Shown here in pieces: positions 43,362 to 51,504 of a DNA stretch of 51,504 nucleotides. A program made the position numbers and the translations under genes. The stretch's first letter is position 1. Each line of letters begins with the position of its first letter. The notes under the pieces were generated by a model, which was given only the letters and a program-made list of their open reading frames with translations, had not been told where the DNA came from and made no database searches. The DNA is from an uncultured beta proteobacterium (GTDB lineage Bacteria > Pseudomonadota > Gammaproteobacteria > Burkholderiales > Burkholderiaceae_C): assembly GCA_903909815.1 (NCBI GenBank), contig CAIVXG010000182.1, positions 1 to 51,504 of the forward strand, given 5' to 3'.

Positions 43362-44989
43362 AACCCCACCGCCTGCCCGTCGCGGCGCGGGTCGCTAGCG
43401 GCCAGATAGCCTTCGCGACTCGGGTCGCCCATGCGCCAGATAAACTGGCCGGCGCCGAAGTCCTGATACGAGTTGCCCGTGCCGCCGATATCGGCGATGA
43501 CGTGGCCGCGCTCGCGCAAGCCCTGCACCGTGGCCGCGTTCATTGCCGGCTCGACGTTGAGCTCCATCCCTTCGTGGTAGCGCCAGCGCGGCGCGTCGCA
43601 GGCGGCCTGCGGGTTCTGGCCGTAGTCGAGCATGCGCACCAGCGTCTGCATGTGGCCCTGGGGCTGCATGTTGGCGCCCATCACGCCGTAACTCATCTGT
43701 GGCTTTCCATCCTTGGTGAGGAAGGCCGGAATGATGGTGTGAAACGGGCGCTTGCCCGGCGCCACCAAATTCGCCGGGTTGAGCGCGTTCGCGTCCAGGC
43801 TGAAGCTGTGGCCGCGGTTTTGCAGGCTGATGCCGAAGCTGGGCTCGACGCAGCCCGAGCCAAAGCCCATGTAGTTGCTCTGGATGAAGCTCACCATCAT
43901 GCCGGACTCGTCCGCCGTGCTCAGGTAGATCGTGCCGCCTTTCACCGGGTTGCCCGCGCCAAAGTTCTGCGCCTTTCTCATGTCGATGAGCCGGGCCCGC
44001 GACACCAGATAGGACGGGTCCAGCATCTGCGCGGGCGTGACGTCCATGCTGGACGGATCGGCCACATAGCGGTACACATCGGCAAAAGCCAGCTTCATGG
44101 CTTCGACCTGCAGGTGCTGCGAATCGACCCCGTCCACGGCCAGCGCCGCCACGTCGAACTGGCCCAGAATGCCCAGTGCTATGAGTGCGGCAATGCCCTG
44201 GCCGTTGGGCGGAATCTCGTGCAGCGTGTAGCCGCGGTAGCTCTGCGAGATAGTCTGCACCCACTCGGGTCGATAGGCGGCAAAGTCGGCCGCCGTGACA
44301 CTGCCGCCATGCTGGCTGGAAAAGCGTTCGATCGCGTGCGCGATTTCGCCGCCGTAAAAGGCGGCGCCCTGGCTCGCGCCGATGGCGCGCAGCGCCTTCG
44401 CAGCGGCGGGAAACTGGAACAGCTCGCCCACCTGGGGCGCGCGTCCACGCGGCAGAAAACTCTGGGCGAAACCGGGTAGCGAGCGCAACTCGTCCGTGGC
44501 GGCAGCCCACTTTTGCTGCACCACCGGCGGCACCAGGTAGCCGCGCTCGGCGATCTCAATCGCGGGCTGCATCAGTTCGCCAAAGGGCAGCTTGCCAAAG
44601 CGCTCGCTCAAGGCCACCCAACTGGCCACAGCGCCGGGCACCGTGATCGAATCGAAGCCGCGCGTGGGCGGATTCTTCGCGTCGGCACCGTACTTTTGCT
44701 TGAAGTACTCAGGCGTCCAGGTCTGGGGCGCGCGGCCGGAGGCGTTCAGGCCGTGCAGCTCCTTGCCGTCCCACAGGATGCAAAAGGCGTCGCTGCCCAG
44801 ACCGCAGCTCACGGGCTCGCAAATCGTGATGGCCGCCGCCGCCGCCACTGCCGCGTCCACGGCGTTGCCGCCACGCAGCAGCATGCGCAAACCGGCCTGC
44901 GCTGCCAGCGGGTGCGAGGTGGAGACCACGTTGCGCGCAAAAAGGGGGATTCGGGCGCTGGCGTAAGGGTTGGAGAAATCGAAATTCAT
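43358..44989 (-). CDS. ggt: Gamma-glutamyltransferase family protein
   Basis: The Ntn-hydrolase precursor has 543 residues. It contains GGNAVDAAVAAAAAITICEP, LGLGSDAF-like motifs, and the autocleavage site expected at the Thr of NPVKGGTIYLSTADESG, where the small subunit would begin. NPANLVAPGKRPFHTIIP and MGANMQPQGHMQTLV follow. There is no signal peptide, unlike periplasmic GGT of E. coli, so it is probably cytoplasmic (YwrD-like). ATG 44989 (MNFDFSNPYASAR) was preferred to the upstream TTG at 45010. Its stop overlaps the EamA start. It hydrolyses or transfers gamma-glutamyl groups such as from glutathione, or acts on related substrates. Confidence 0.9.
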   Translation of the reverse strand: MNFDFSNPYASARIPLFARNVVSTSHPLAAQAGLRMLLRGGNAVDAAVAAAAAITICEPVSCGLGSDAFCILWDGKELHGLNASGRAPQTWTPEYFKQKYGADAKNPPTRGFDSITVPGAVASWVALSERFGKLPFGELMQPAIEIAERGYLVPPVVQQKWAAATDELRSLPGFAQSFLPRGRAPQVGELFQFPAAAKALRAIGASQGAAFYGGEIAHAIERFSSQHGGSVTAADFAAYRPEWVQTISQSYRGYTLHEIPPNGQGIAALIALGILGQFDVAALAVDGVDSQHLQVEAMKLAFADVYRYVADPSSMDVTPAQMLDPSYLVSRARLIDMRKAQNFGAGNPVKGGTIYLSTADESGMMVSFIQSNYMGFGSGCVEPSFGISLQNRGHSFSLDANALNPANLVAPGKRPFHTIIPAFLTKDGKPQMSYGVMGANMQPQGHMQTLVRMLDYGQNPQAACDAPRWRYHEGMELNVEPAMNAATVQGLRERGHVIADIGGTGNSYQDFGAGQFIWRMGDPSREGYLAASDPRRDGQAVGF

Positions 44990-45072
44990 GACAGTTCTTT
45001 TGGCGAGCAATCTTGAAACGCATTAAACAATAGGCTGGCACCGGCGAAGGATCGCCAACCGCGTTAAAACCG

Positions 45073-46677
45073 CTATACCTTGCTGCCCGCCGACCGCAGT
45101 TTAAACACCGCCAGGCAGGCCGCGTGTGCCTCGTCCTGAGACGGCAACTTGGCGCAAACGACGTTCAGTTGCGACGACAGCGCCTTCATCACCGCCGCAT
45201 GCTGACCCCGGCTGTTCCAAGCCAGCAGACGTTGGCCCATTTTCTCAAGACTGCGACGGTTGCGCTCGTAAAAGGTCTCTGGCACGGGCTCCAGTTCCGC
45301 CAGCATGCCGGTCGCTGCCTTCTCGATGCGGACGGAGTCTTGAGGCGTGAGTTCGAGCAGACGACCAATATAGGTGCTGCCCCACTGCAGGCGAGTGGCC
45401 GGGCCCACCGATTGTTCCCAAGCCTTTTGCGTCCAGTCCAGCGCCGCAGACTTGTTGCCACGGCTCTTGGCATTGCCCGCCAGCACCAGCATGTGATAGT
45501 AGGGTGAAATGGCCTTGGGCAACTCGGCCTTGAGCAACGCGTCCGAGTCGTCCAGCAGGCCGGCTTGAGCCAGTAGATCGGCTGCCTCGGGAATGACGGC
45601 CTGGCGCTCGTAGGCGTTGGTCGTGGCCTTGTCGGCAGCCGCCACGGCCTCGCGCACCTGGGACTGAAGGGCAACATCGCGCTTGGGTTTGGCGCCTTTG
45701 GCCAGATCCATTTGCACCAGCGCAACCTTGGCCGACACCGCGGACAGGCGATCTGACGTGGACAGCGTGGTGTCGGCCGCCAGACGCTCCAAGGCTGTGT
45801 TCATGGCGGGCAACAAGCCCTGGCGCTCGGCACTTCCTGGTCGGCTCAGCACGGGCACGATGTTGGCGGCGTAGTTCACCAGCAGGTCGAAGTTTTCCCG
45901 CGCCTGAGCGGCATCGCTCAGGATCTCGTGCACGCGCTTCAGCGCCGACGTTCCATCCGCCAGAGTCTTCTTGGCTTGCCCAGTTGCGACAATGGCCAAC
46001 AACGCCAGGCGCGAGGCGCTGGCACCCTGGTCAGGCGGGCAGGCTTGTGCCAACTTGGTCAAGGTGGCAACGCGCTCGTTCTCGCCCACGAGTTGTGCCT
46101 CGTCCACGTCCCAGGCGTAATAGGCCAACATGCGCCAGTCCTGCGGCGAGAGCGTGGAGGCAGCGCCGCGCATCGCCTTTGCAAGCGACTCCTTGACCGA
46201 ACTCACCGACGCCAGCCCCAATCCCAACACCTCCATGTATCGGGCGGCGTCCACTTCACCTGGCAGGCGCGTGAGCTCCGTGCCATCAGGCCGAAAAAGA
46301 ATCATGGTCGGATAGCCGCGCACCTTGAATTGGGCCGCCAATTTTTGCGCGCCTGGCGTGTCGCCGTCCAGGTAAACCGGCACGAAGGACTGACTGCGGG
46401 CGATGAAATCCTGACGCGTGAACACCGTCGCCTTGATCTGGTTGCAAGGCGGGCACCAGACCGCACCCCAGTACAGGAACACCGGCTTGTTCGCTGCCTT
46501 GGCCTGCGCAAAAACCGGAGCGATGTTGGCACCATCGGGCTTGACCCAGGGGACGGCGCTGGCGACACTGTGTGCAGCGCCGGGCACCGCCGGTGCGGGT
46601 GGCGAGGGCAAGTCTGCAGGCTTGGAACAGGCCAGCAAAAGCATGGAAAGCATCCATGTGGCAGCGATTCTCGTCAT
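45073..46677 (-). CDS. Thioredoxin-fold lipoprotein with helical C-terminal extension
   Basis: The precursor has 534 residues. A lipoprotein signal (WMLSMLLLACSKPADLP, lipobox LLAC with Cys17) is followed by a Pro-rich linker and a thioredoxin domain at about 45-160, with the active site GAVWCPPCNQIK (Cys75/Cys78) and cis-Pro in VRGYPTMILFRPDG. The remaining ~370 residues are helical and Ala/Leu-rich, possibly TPR-like. It should be an envelope-anchored disulfide reductase or isomerase with a scaffold domain. The CPPC motif differs from the CGPC of thioredoxin. ATG 46677 was chosen (GGAG 8 nt upstream). Confidence 0.86.
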   Translation of the reverse strand: MTRIAATWMLSMLLLACSKPADLPSPPAPAVPGAAHSVASAVPWVKPDGANIAPVFAQAKAANKPVFLYWGAVWCPPCNQIKATVFTRQDFIARSQSFVPVYLDGDTPGAQKLAAQFKVRGYPTMILFRPDGTELTRLPGEVDAARYMEVLGLGLASVSSVKESLAKAMRGAASTLSPQDWRMLAYYAWDVDEAQLVGENERVATLTKLAQACPPDQGASASRLALLAIVATGQAKKTLADGTSALKRVHEILSDAAQARENFDLLVNYAANIVPVLSRPGSAERQGLLPAMNTALERLAADTTLSTSDRLSAVSAKVALVQMDLAKGAKPKRDVALQSQVREAVAAADKATTNAYERQAVIPEAADLLAQAGLLDDSDALLKAELPKAISPYYHMLVLAGNAKSRGNKSAALDWTQKAWEQSVGPATRLQWGSTYIGRLLELTPQDSVRIEKAATGMLAELEPVPETFYERNRRSLEKMGQRLLAWNSRGQHAAVMKALSSQLNVVCAKLPSQDEAHAACLAVFKLRSAGSKV

Positions 46678-46854
46678 GTGCACTTCTCCATCGGGATCAG
46701 TCCGATTCTAGAAGCGGGCAGCACGACGGCGTCTGCAGGCAACGCAATATATCAATTCGACGCCGGCGCCAATGGCGGTGAGGACATCTCCGTCACCCAA
46801 CTCTGGAGCGATCTGCTCTGAGGTGGGCGCGTGCGGGGCGGTGGATCGAACAGC

Positions 46855-47652
46855 TCAGGCGCCAGCCTTGGTGGCCACGATGATCTGGAAGTTGCCGAAG
46901 AACACGGTGCGACGCTCGCAGCTGAAGCCACCCATGGCTTGGAGCTGCTTGAGCGGATCGTGCGAATCCCACAGCGCCAGACCCAGCGGCTCGAACACTT
47001 TGAAATAGGTCCAGCTCAGGGCGCGCAGTACCCACAGATCGGGCCGATGGAATTCAGCCAGGTAGAGCTTGCCGCCGGGCGCCAGCACCCGGCAGGCCTC
47101 GCTCAGTGCCTGTCCCTTCAAGTGATGCGGCAGCTCGTGCAGCAGGAAGAAGATCACGTTCGCATTGACCGATGCGTCCGCCAGCTTCATGGCGGTGGCG
47201 TTGGCTTGCAGGTACTGCATGTGGTTCTCGAAGTCGCCCAGCTTGCCCTGCGCGTGCTCAAGCTCATTCTTGATGATGTCAGCCACCAGCACCTTGCGTG
47301 CACCCGATTCGAGCGCGGCCGTGACCACCCGTGGAATCACATTGCCGAAGGCGCAGGACGTGATGAGTACATCATTTCCGTCCAGATTCATGTGACGCAA
47401 GCCGTGGGTGATGGCCGACACGAGTCGGTCATACTGAAACAGCAGGATCGCTGAAATGATGGGCTGAAAATCGATCAGCTTGATCAGCCGCATATTGGAG
47501 TAGATTGGGTAGACGTGGGCGGCGTGATCCGACGCCCCGGCTGTGGCACCGCGCCAAAGCAGGGCGCCACGCGTCAAGGTGAAGAAAAACAGAGCGGTTC
47601 CAGCGAGCACGAAGAACACGGAAAAAGCGAGATAGGACAACCAGGCAGACAT
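46855..47652 (-). CDS. Membrane-anchored RquA-like class I methyltransferase-fold protein
   Basis: The 265-residue protein has one N-terminal helix (AWLSYLAFSVFFVLAGTALFFF), then a Rossmann methyltransferase fold. Motif I is degenerate (VLITSCAFGNVIPRVV, no GxGxG), with VIFFLLHELPHHLKG and YLAEFHRPDLW further on, and EPLGLALW near the end. The pattern of Cys-x-x/Phe-Gly motif I, FFLLHE-P, HRP and EP-x-LW is what I recall for RquA, which makes rhodoquinone from ubiquinone, but I cannot confirm this and the N-terminal helix and early residues differ. It could be a related methyltransferase. ATG 47652 has an AAAGGAA site; the frame is open to 47706. Confidence 0.55.
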   Translation of the reverse strand: MSAWLSYLAFSVFFVLAGTALFFFTLTRGALLWRGATAGASDHAAHVYPIYSNMRLIKLIDFQPIISAILLFQYDRLVSAITHGLRHMNLDGNDVLITSCAFGNVIPRVVTAALESGARKVLVADIIKNELEHAQGKLGDFENHMQYLQANATAMKLADASVNANVIFFLLHELPHHLKGQALSEACRVLAPGGKLYLAEFHRPDLWVLRALSWTYFKVFEPLGLALWDSHDPLKQLQAMGGFSCERRTVFFGNFQIIVATKAGA

Positions 47653-47800
47653 GACATTCCTTTGAAGTCTAGATGCTACGGAATCCGGCCTTGTTAGCCA
47701 GTGCACCGTACGAAAGCGATTATCCTCGTGGCTGTTTTCGATAAACTTGTTCTAAGTCATTAAAGTTGTCGGAGATCAATTTTTGCCCAAGGAGTATTCT

Positions 47801-48220
47801 GTGCGTTTCCTCATTTCAACCCCTGTCCTGGCTCTGGCACTGGCTGCCACAGCATCGCTTCACGCGGCTCCCACCGTTGCCCCCGTCACGACCTCCACCG
47901 GCCTGAGCTACCTGGCGCTGGTCGAAGGCACGGGTGCCAGCCCGGTCGCCAGCGATGTGGTCAAGGTGCATTACCGGGGCACCTTCCCGGATGGAACCGA
48001 GTTCGACAGTTCCTATAAGCGCGGTCAGCCCGCCGAATTCCCGCTGAACCGCGTCATCAAGTGCTGGACCGAGGGCGTGCAGCGCATGAAGGTGGGAGGC
48101 AAGGCCAAGCTGGTTTGTCCGCCCGCCATCGCCTATGGCGAGCGCGGTGCGCCGGGCGCAATCCCACCCAATGCAACGCTGAATTTCGAAATTGAATTAT
48201 TGGGGATCAGCAAGCGCTGA
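47801..48220 (+). CDS. Secreted FKBP-type peptidyl-prolyl cis-trans isomerase
   Basis: The 139-residue precursor has a signal peptide (RFLISTPVLALALAATASLHA) and an FKBP domain from about residue 38: GASPVASDVVKVHYRGTFPDGTEFDSSY, the EFPLNRVIKCWTEGVQRM segment and the YGERGAPGAIPPNATLNFEIELL ending. Trp, Tyr, Phe and Asp pocket residues are present. It would assist folding of periplasmic proteins. The start is GTG 47801, six bases after AAGGAG (47789-47794); an upstream TTG at 47783 is a shadow. Confidence 0.93.
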   Translation: MRFLISTPVLALALAATASLHAAPTVAPVTTSTGLSYLALVEGTGASPVASDVVKVHYRGTFPDGTEFDSSYKRGQPAEFPLNRVIKCWTEGVQRMKVGGKAKLVCPPAIAYGERGAPGAIPPNATLNFEIELLGISKR

Positions 48221-48233
48221 TCGGCCAAGATTG

Positions 48234-48267
48234 CACTATCCGGTGCGTCACGACGCGCCGGATAGTG
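48234..48267. terminator. Bidirectional hairpin between convergent FKBP and fimbrial genes
   Basis: A 34-bp inverted repeat has CACTATCCGG and CCGGATAGTG arms and GCGTC-AC-GACGC inside, giving a stem of up to about 16 pairs. It sits 13 nt after the FKBP stop and 13 nt before the 3' end of the converging subunit gene. T-runs on either side are short (ATTT on plus), so its strength is uncertain. Confidence 0.7.
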
Positions 48268-48280
48268 ATTTCACGGGTGG

Positions 48281-48763
48281 TCAAAATGTGATCGTGATGA
48301 TCACGCTGTCCGCGTAGTTCCCGGCTGAAACATCTTGCCCTGGTGGGATCAAGCCATAGATCGTGTGCGTCGTGGTCGCCGAAAAGTTTGCCGGGGTGTT
48401 GGAAATGATCGCGGTACTGCCGCTTGCGTCACCCCAGACGGTGGCGTTCTGCAGCGTCGTATAGAGGTTGTATTGCAGCGTCGACGTGCCATTTTTCATG
48501 GTACGCGTGGCAAAGCTGCCACTGCTGCCGGTGCTCAGCGCTGCGGTATAACTGCGCCCGCCCTGCGCGTTCTTGCTGCAACTCCCCACTGAAAACGCCC
48601 CCGTCCCGGGCGTCGGGTTGAGGGCGAAGACGTCGTAGCTGCCAAATGCCACGGAGCCGACGGCGCTGATGGTGCAGGCGACCGATGCGCTCCAGGGTAA
48701 CAGCGCCAGTGAGAGTGCGATCGATGCCGAGCGTAGTTTTACCAACAGCTCACTTTGCGTCAT
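48281..48763 (-). CDS. Spore coat U domain fimbrial subunit-like protein
   Basis: This secreted protein of 160 residues has a signal peptide (LLVKLRSASIALSLALLPWSASVA). A SCPU domain follows, with CTISAVGSVAFGSYDVFALNPT, a conserved Cys pair (CTIS and SVGSCSK) and the C-terminal NYADSVIITITF strand typical of subunits of Csu-type archaic chaperone-usher pili. It is of major-pilin size, not the two-domain tip adhesin that usually ends such operons. The start ATG 48763 has an AAGGAA site and overlaps the usher stop by 4 nt. It is the last gene of the operon. Confidence 0.86.
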   Translation of the reverse strand: MTQSELLVKLRSASIALSLALLPWSASVACTISAVGSVAFGSYDVFALNPTPGTGAFSVGSCSKNAQGGRSYTAALSTGSSGSFATRTMKNGTSTLQYNLYTTLQNATVWGDASGSTAIISNTPANFSATTTHTIYGLIPPGQDVSAGNYADSVIITITF

Positions 48764-51135
48764 GGTGTGATTCCTTTGCATATGAATTCGCCCAGATCGG
48801 GAACAGGGTCATCGCCGGGCTTGAACCTGACTTCGAACTCGCAGGACTGCTGCTTCCAGCGCGCAATCATGTGGTTGTTCTCGCTCAGTCCGGTGACGTA
48901 AACCTCGCCGTCGTTGGCCACGGGGAAGCGGGTCTTGCCGTCGATAATCTCGACGGTAGCACCGCCCGGAAGCGGCAGATTTTGCTCGGTCCTGATCCGA
49001 AACAGCGCACCATAGGCAGCACGCACCGGAAACTCGGCCAGCACGCCGCTGCGCAGATAGGGCACGGCCTGAACCCGCAGCGCATCCACCTGCGCGTTCA
49101 TCGGCAAATCGCGCGCGTCGATGCTGATCTGGTTGCTCTCGTACGGCTTGAGCAGGGGCAACAAGGCGTCGCCACTGGCGTCGGTGATTCCCACCAATTG
49201 ATTGTTGGCGTAGACCCGAACGTTGGGGAATCCGGCCACCCGCGCCACGCCAAAACTGTCGCTGATCCAGCGGTTCAGATAGGCCTGTCCGCCCAACAGC
49301 GCAACCCCACCGCGCACCCCTGCCGTCATGGCGTCCTGGGTCGCGGTATGGTCCCACCCCGCGTCAAAGCTGGCGATGTTGTTCTGATAGCGCAGGTCAG
49401 CCCGCACCGCGCCCGTATCCTGCGCCTGCAGCATATAGCCATAACCCGGGCCTATGGGCGCGCTTTGCTGCAGCGTGGCCACCGTTGCCTGGGTGTTTCC
49501 CTGGGCCGCGCTGTGGCCGTTGTTTTGGGTCACGCTGACGCTGCGGTTGTTGCCCAGGCGCAGGCTCCACAGCAGCGCCAAGCTCCGGCTGCTCCCAGCT
49601 CCACCGGTGGCGCTCGTCGCCGACAGGCTCAGCGTGCCGTAATTCTTGGAGTCGGCGCTGTAGCCGATCGCGGTAATGCCCACGCTGGCTTTGGTGCGTT
49701 CATCCTGGCGCAGGTAAGAGGCACTGAACGAGCCTTTGCCTTGGGTGGCATAGCCGGTGTTGAAGGACAACTGGCGCGCGGGTGCCAACTGGTCGCTGGT
49801 GAAACCCAATTGCCGAAAGCCCGGGCTCGTCCACTGCGAGTGCAGGCCGAAACTGATCGCCTGCGACTGCCGCTCGAATCCGATCGCAGCGAGGCTACCG
49901 GTGGCACCCGCTGCTGCGCTGGCCCCACTGGTCTGGCTGGCCGATAGCGTCGCATTCAGCATGCCCCACTGCGGAAACAGGTACAGCCCCGTGAACCCTG
50001 CGTCCCTTACTTTTGACTGCAGCTCCACGTGTAATTCGCCCGTGAACTTGTCAGTCAAACCGAGTCGATGCGTTCCCACTGCCGCCCAGTTGGCATAGTC
50101 GCTGCTGGCGACGCCGAAGTTTTGCCGCAGCTTGCCCAACTCGTAGGAATAGTCGTGCAGGCCCGCTGTCAGCAGCCCTGCGCTGGAATAAAAGGGCTGC
50201 GTCACCACCTGTTCACGGCCGAGTAGGTCGCGCACCACGAGGCGCAACTCGCCGGTGCCGGTCATCACCGGCAAATTGGTGATGGCAAAGGGGCCGGAAG
50301 GCACTTCACGCTGCGCCGTCAGCACATTATTCACGTAGACATCCACGGTCGATGGCAGCGTCGCCAGGCCTGCTGCTTGTTGTGCCGGGAAAGTGATGAA
50401 TCCGGGCTGGGTCGCAAAATTGCTGCCCCATTGAATTCCTCCCATGCGCACCGCGCGCCCCCAGGCACCGGGGCGGTCGATCACGTCGCCAAAACGCCAA
50501 GACTGCCGATTTTGCGGTTGGTCCAAGGACCAGGTGGCGTCCAGGCGAATGGGACCCGTGGCTGCGTTGAATTGCGGCATGAGCACACCCATGGTGCCCA
50601 CACCGTAGGCCCCGAACAGGCCTATTTCGAAATCCCCTGATCCTTGGGTCGTGCCCGAGGAACTTGTGGCAACCAGGTCGTAGTTGAAAAATCCGCCCCA
50701 GTGGGATGCCGTAGGAACGGGCTCAGTGTGGATGGGAATCGCCAGGTTGGAGAATTGGAAAGCTTGGCCCGGGGCCATGATGGTGAGCGTCTGCTGGGTC
50801 AGGTTCAACGTGTACTTCAGACCCTCATAGGTATCCAGCGAATAGTAGTCACTGTCCCGATACTGTCGCGGTGCGGTCAGCGGGGGCTTGAGCCGCCAAA
50901 GTAGCAGATCCTGAACCGACACATAAAGCCCTGCCTGCGGATATTTCAGCACCAGGGCCGCCTCGTCAAAAGCCTTGCCGTTGACCTTGCTCACCAGCAG
51001 CAACTCTTCGGGTTCGGTCTGTTGCTGCAGTGGCGCCGCCGTGTCTGCAGCCGCCATGGCAGCGCCCGGCGCCATGGCGCAAGCGGCCCGGAGCAAAGCC
51101 AGCAGCAGTGCCTGGGTGACGAGGCTAACTTTCAT
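48760..51135 (-). CDS. Fimbrial outer-membrane usher protein
   Basis: This usher pore assembles pilus subunits delivered by a chaperone. The protein has about 791 residues with a signal peptide (VTQALLLALLRAACAMAP and following), the N-terminal chaperone-docking domain (EELLLVSKVNGKAFDEAALVL), plug and 24-strand barrel region, and C-terminal domains ending ARWKQQSCEFEVRFKPGDD and GEFICKGITP. Its length fits the FimD/PapC/CsuD range. The start ATG 51135 lacks a clear ribosome-binding site and GTG 51156 is an alternative. It sits between a truncated chaperone gene and the subunit gene, so the machinery may lack its chaperone here. Confidence 0.9.
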   Translation of the reverse strand: MKVSLVTQALLLALLRAACAMAPGAAMAAADTAAPLQQQTEPEELLLVSKVNGKAFDEAALVLKYPQAGLYVSVQDLLLWRLKPPLTAPRQYRDSDYYSLDTYEGLKYTLNLTQQTLTIMAPGQAFQFSNLAIPIHTEPVPTASHWGGFFNYDLVATSSSGTTQGSGDFEIGLFGAYGVGTMGVLMPQFNAATGPIRLDATWSLDQPQNRQSWRFGDVIDRPGAWGRAVRMGGIQWGSNFATQPGFITFPAQQAAGLATLPSTVDVYVNNVLTAQREVPSGPFAITNLPVMTGTGELRLVVRDLLGREQVVTQPFYSSAGLLTAGLHDYSYELGKLRQNFGVASSDYANWAAVGTHRLGLTDKFTGELHVELQSKVRDAGFTGLYLFPQWGMLNATLSASQTSGASAAAGATGSLAAIGFERQSQAISFGLHSQWTSPGFRQLGFTSDQLAPARQLSFNTGYATQGKGSFSASYLRQDERTKASVGITAIGYSADSKNYGTLSLSATSATGGAGSSRSLALLWSLRLGNNRSVSVTQNNGHSAAQGNTQATVATLQQSAPIGPGYGYMLQAQDTGAVRADLRYQNNIASFDAGWDHTATQDAMTAGVRGGVALLGGQAYLNRWISDSFGVARVAGFPNVRVYANNQLVGITDASGDALLPLLKPYESNQISIDARDLPMNAQVDALRVQAVPYLRSGVLAEFPVRAAYGALFRIRTEQNLPLPGGATVEIIDGKTRFPVANDGEVYVTGLSENNHMIARWKQQSCEFEVRFKPGDDPVPDLGEFICKGITP

Positions 51136-51183
51136 GCAGCGGGGCGCCAAGCGCACCGAGCCATGAATGGGAGGGCTTTGACG

Positions 51184-51331
51184 CTAGGGTTGGGCGACAT
51201 CGAGGTCCTGGTCCTGTTCGCCCGCATCGGTCACGGCTTTGAGGTGCAGCCGCAGCGGCACGGTGTGGGCGGAGGGGTCGAGCTTGATCAGCCAGTCATG
51301 ACTTTGACCGGGAAGCAAATAGAGCACAGTC
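51184..51331 (-). pseudogene. 3' fragment of a fimbrial chaperone gene
   Basis: The minus-strand frame ends at TAG 51184-51186, 48 nt before the usher start. From about residue TVLYLLPGQSHDW to LDVAQP (some 48 residues) it resembles the C-terminal domain of SCPU-type pilus chaperones (YLLPG-x-S-x-W and an RLHLKAVTDAG strand). Upstream of 51331 the frame stays open to the window edge but reads as non-homologous sequence. The chaperone is thus missing its whole N-terminal domain here and is probably inactivated. Confidence 0.6.
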
Positions 51332-51504
51332 TGTTGATTCGTCACAGCGGTCTCATTGCCGGGAGAAGTGGTTCGACAAATCTGAACAGCGGGATAAGTG
51401 GAAACTCGGCCTATTTTGAAATGCTGGGCGCAAGCTCGGCACAAAGGAGTTTTCACCATGAAGTTGAAGAAGAAGGCCAATGTGGCCAGACGGGTACGGC
51501 GCAC
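51332..51504. mobile_element. Candidate insertion-sequence end within the chaperone gene (partial)
   Basis: The chaperone similarity stops at 51331, exactly where TGTTGATTC begins. Inside follow two near-identical 11-mers, GGGAGAAGTGG (51361-51371) and GGGATAAGTGG (51391-51401), 30 bp apart, then a plus-strand start codon with a strong ribosome-binding site at 51458. A TGT terminus with internal repeated sites and a first gene about 125 bp inward resembles IS21-family ends. The other end is outside the window, so this is not proven. Confidence 0.4.
51458..51504 (+). CDS. Start of an unidentified plus-strand gene (partial)
   Basis: ATG 51458 is preceded by ACAAAGGAGT (AAAGGAG 8 nt upstream), one of the best ribosome-binding sites in the window. 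Only 15 codons are visible, encoding MKLKKKANVARRVRR, a very basic start. The family cannot be told. If the insertion-element reading is right it would be the first gene of that element. Confidence 0.4.
   Translation, partial: MKLKKKANVARRVRR

Overview
The window looks like a chromosomal segment of a high-GC betaproteobacterium of the order Burkholderiales, probably close to Comamonadaceae. This is inferred from protein character and gene order: ccsA / PP0621-like / pilS / pilR / ampD, an S-adenosylhomocysteine (SAH) riboswitch in front of ahcY-tlyA-metF, a histone-H1-like Ala/Pro/Lys repeat protein beside nrdAB, and a dispersed palindrome of the REP type. No rRNA, tRNA or CRISPR array was recognised.

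Layout. 1-4.8 kb (minus): start of an H1-like protein gene, then class Ia ribonucleotide reductase nrdB and nrdA, with two NrdR boxes 32 bp apart upstream of nrdA. 4.85-9.7 kb (minus): ccsA, a small PP0621-type protein, pilS, pilR and ampD, packed with overlaps. 9.8-11.2 kb (plus): ffh. 11.3-17.1 kb (minus): a complete adaptor / pump / outer-membrane RND efflux operon, then a lone methyltransferase. 18.3-22.4 kb (plus): a compact four-gene cluster of LolD/MacB-type ATPase, FtsX-like permease, LolA-like periplasmic protein and a predicted outer-membrane barrel. It reads as one envelope-spanning export route of unknown substrate and is the best candidate for a poorly described system here.

22.6-33.4 kb: tsaD, a small heat-shock protein, a periplasmic amino-acid-type binding protein followed by a hybrid histidine kinase and an aminotransferase (possibly a sensing unit), a TfoX-like protein with an H1-like basic tail, then 5-formyl-THF cyclo-ligase and a soluble lytic transglycosylase with start codons only 9 nt apart on opposite strands, and a glutathione transferase. 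33.4-36.9 kb (minus): the methyl cycle unit ahcY-tlyA-metF under an SAH riboswitch. 36.9-40.5 kb (minus): an exported GH133-type glucosidase, a triple tandem palindromic repeat and a YdcF-like protein.

40.5-51.5 kb is more accessory: a coding-like remnant, a ccdAB toxin-antitoxin pair with a perfect operator palindrome, a GGT / EamA exporter / atypical SDR operon, a thioredoxin-like lipoprotein, an RquA-like methyltransferase, a secreted FKBP isomerase, and a chaperone-usher (spore-coat-U type) fimbrial operon. The chaperone gene of that operon appears cut at about position 51331 by what may be the end of an insertion element.

A REP-like palindromic repeat occurs at four intergenic loci between 22.4 and 39.6 kb, and one copy supplies the apparent start codon of the GH133 gene. 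Start sites were chosen from ribosome-binding sites, signal peptides and overlaps; all functions are read from sequence and family knowledge without database searches.
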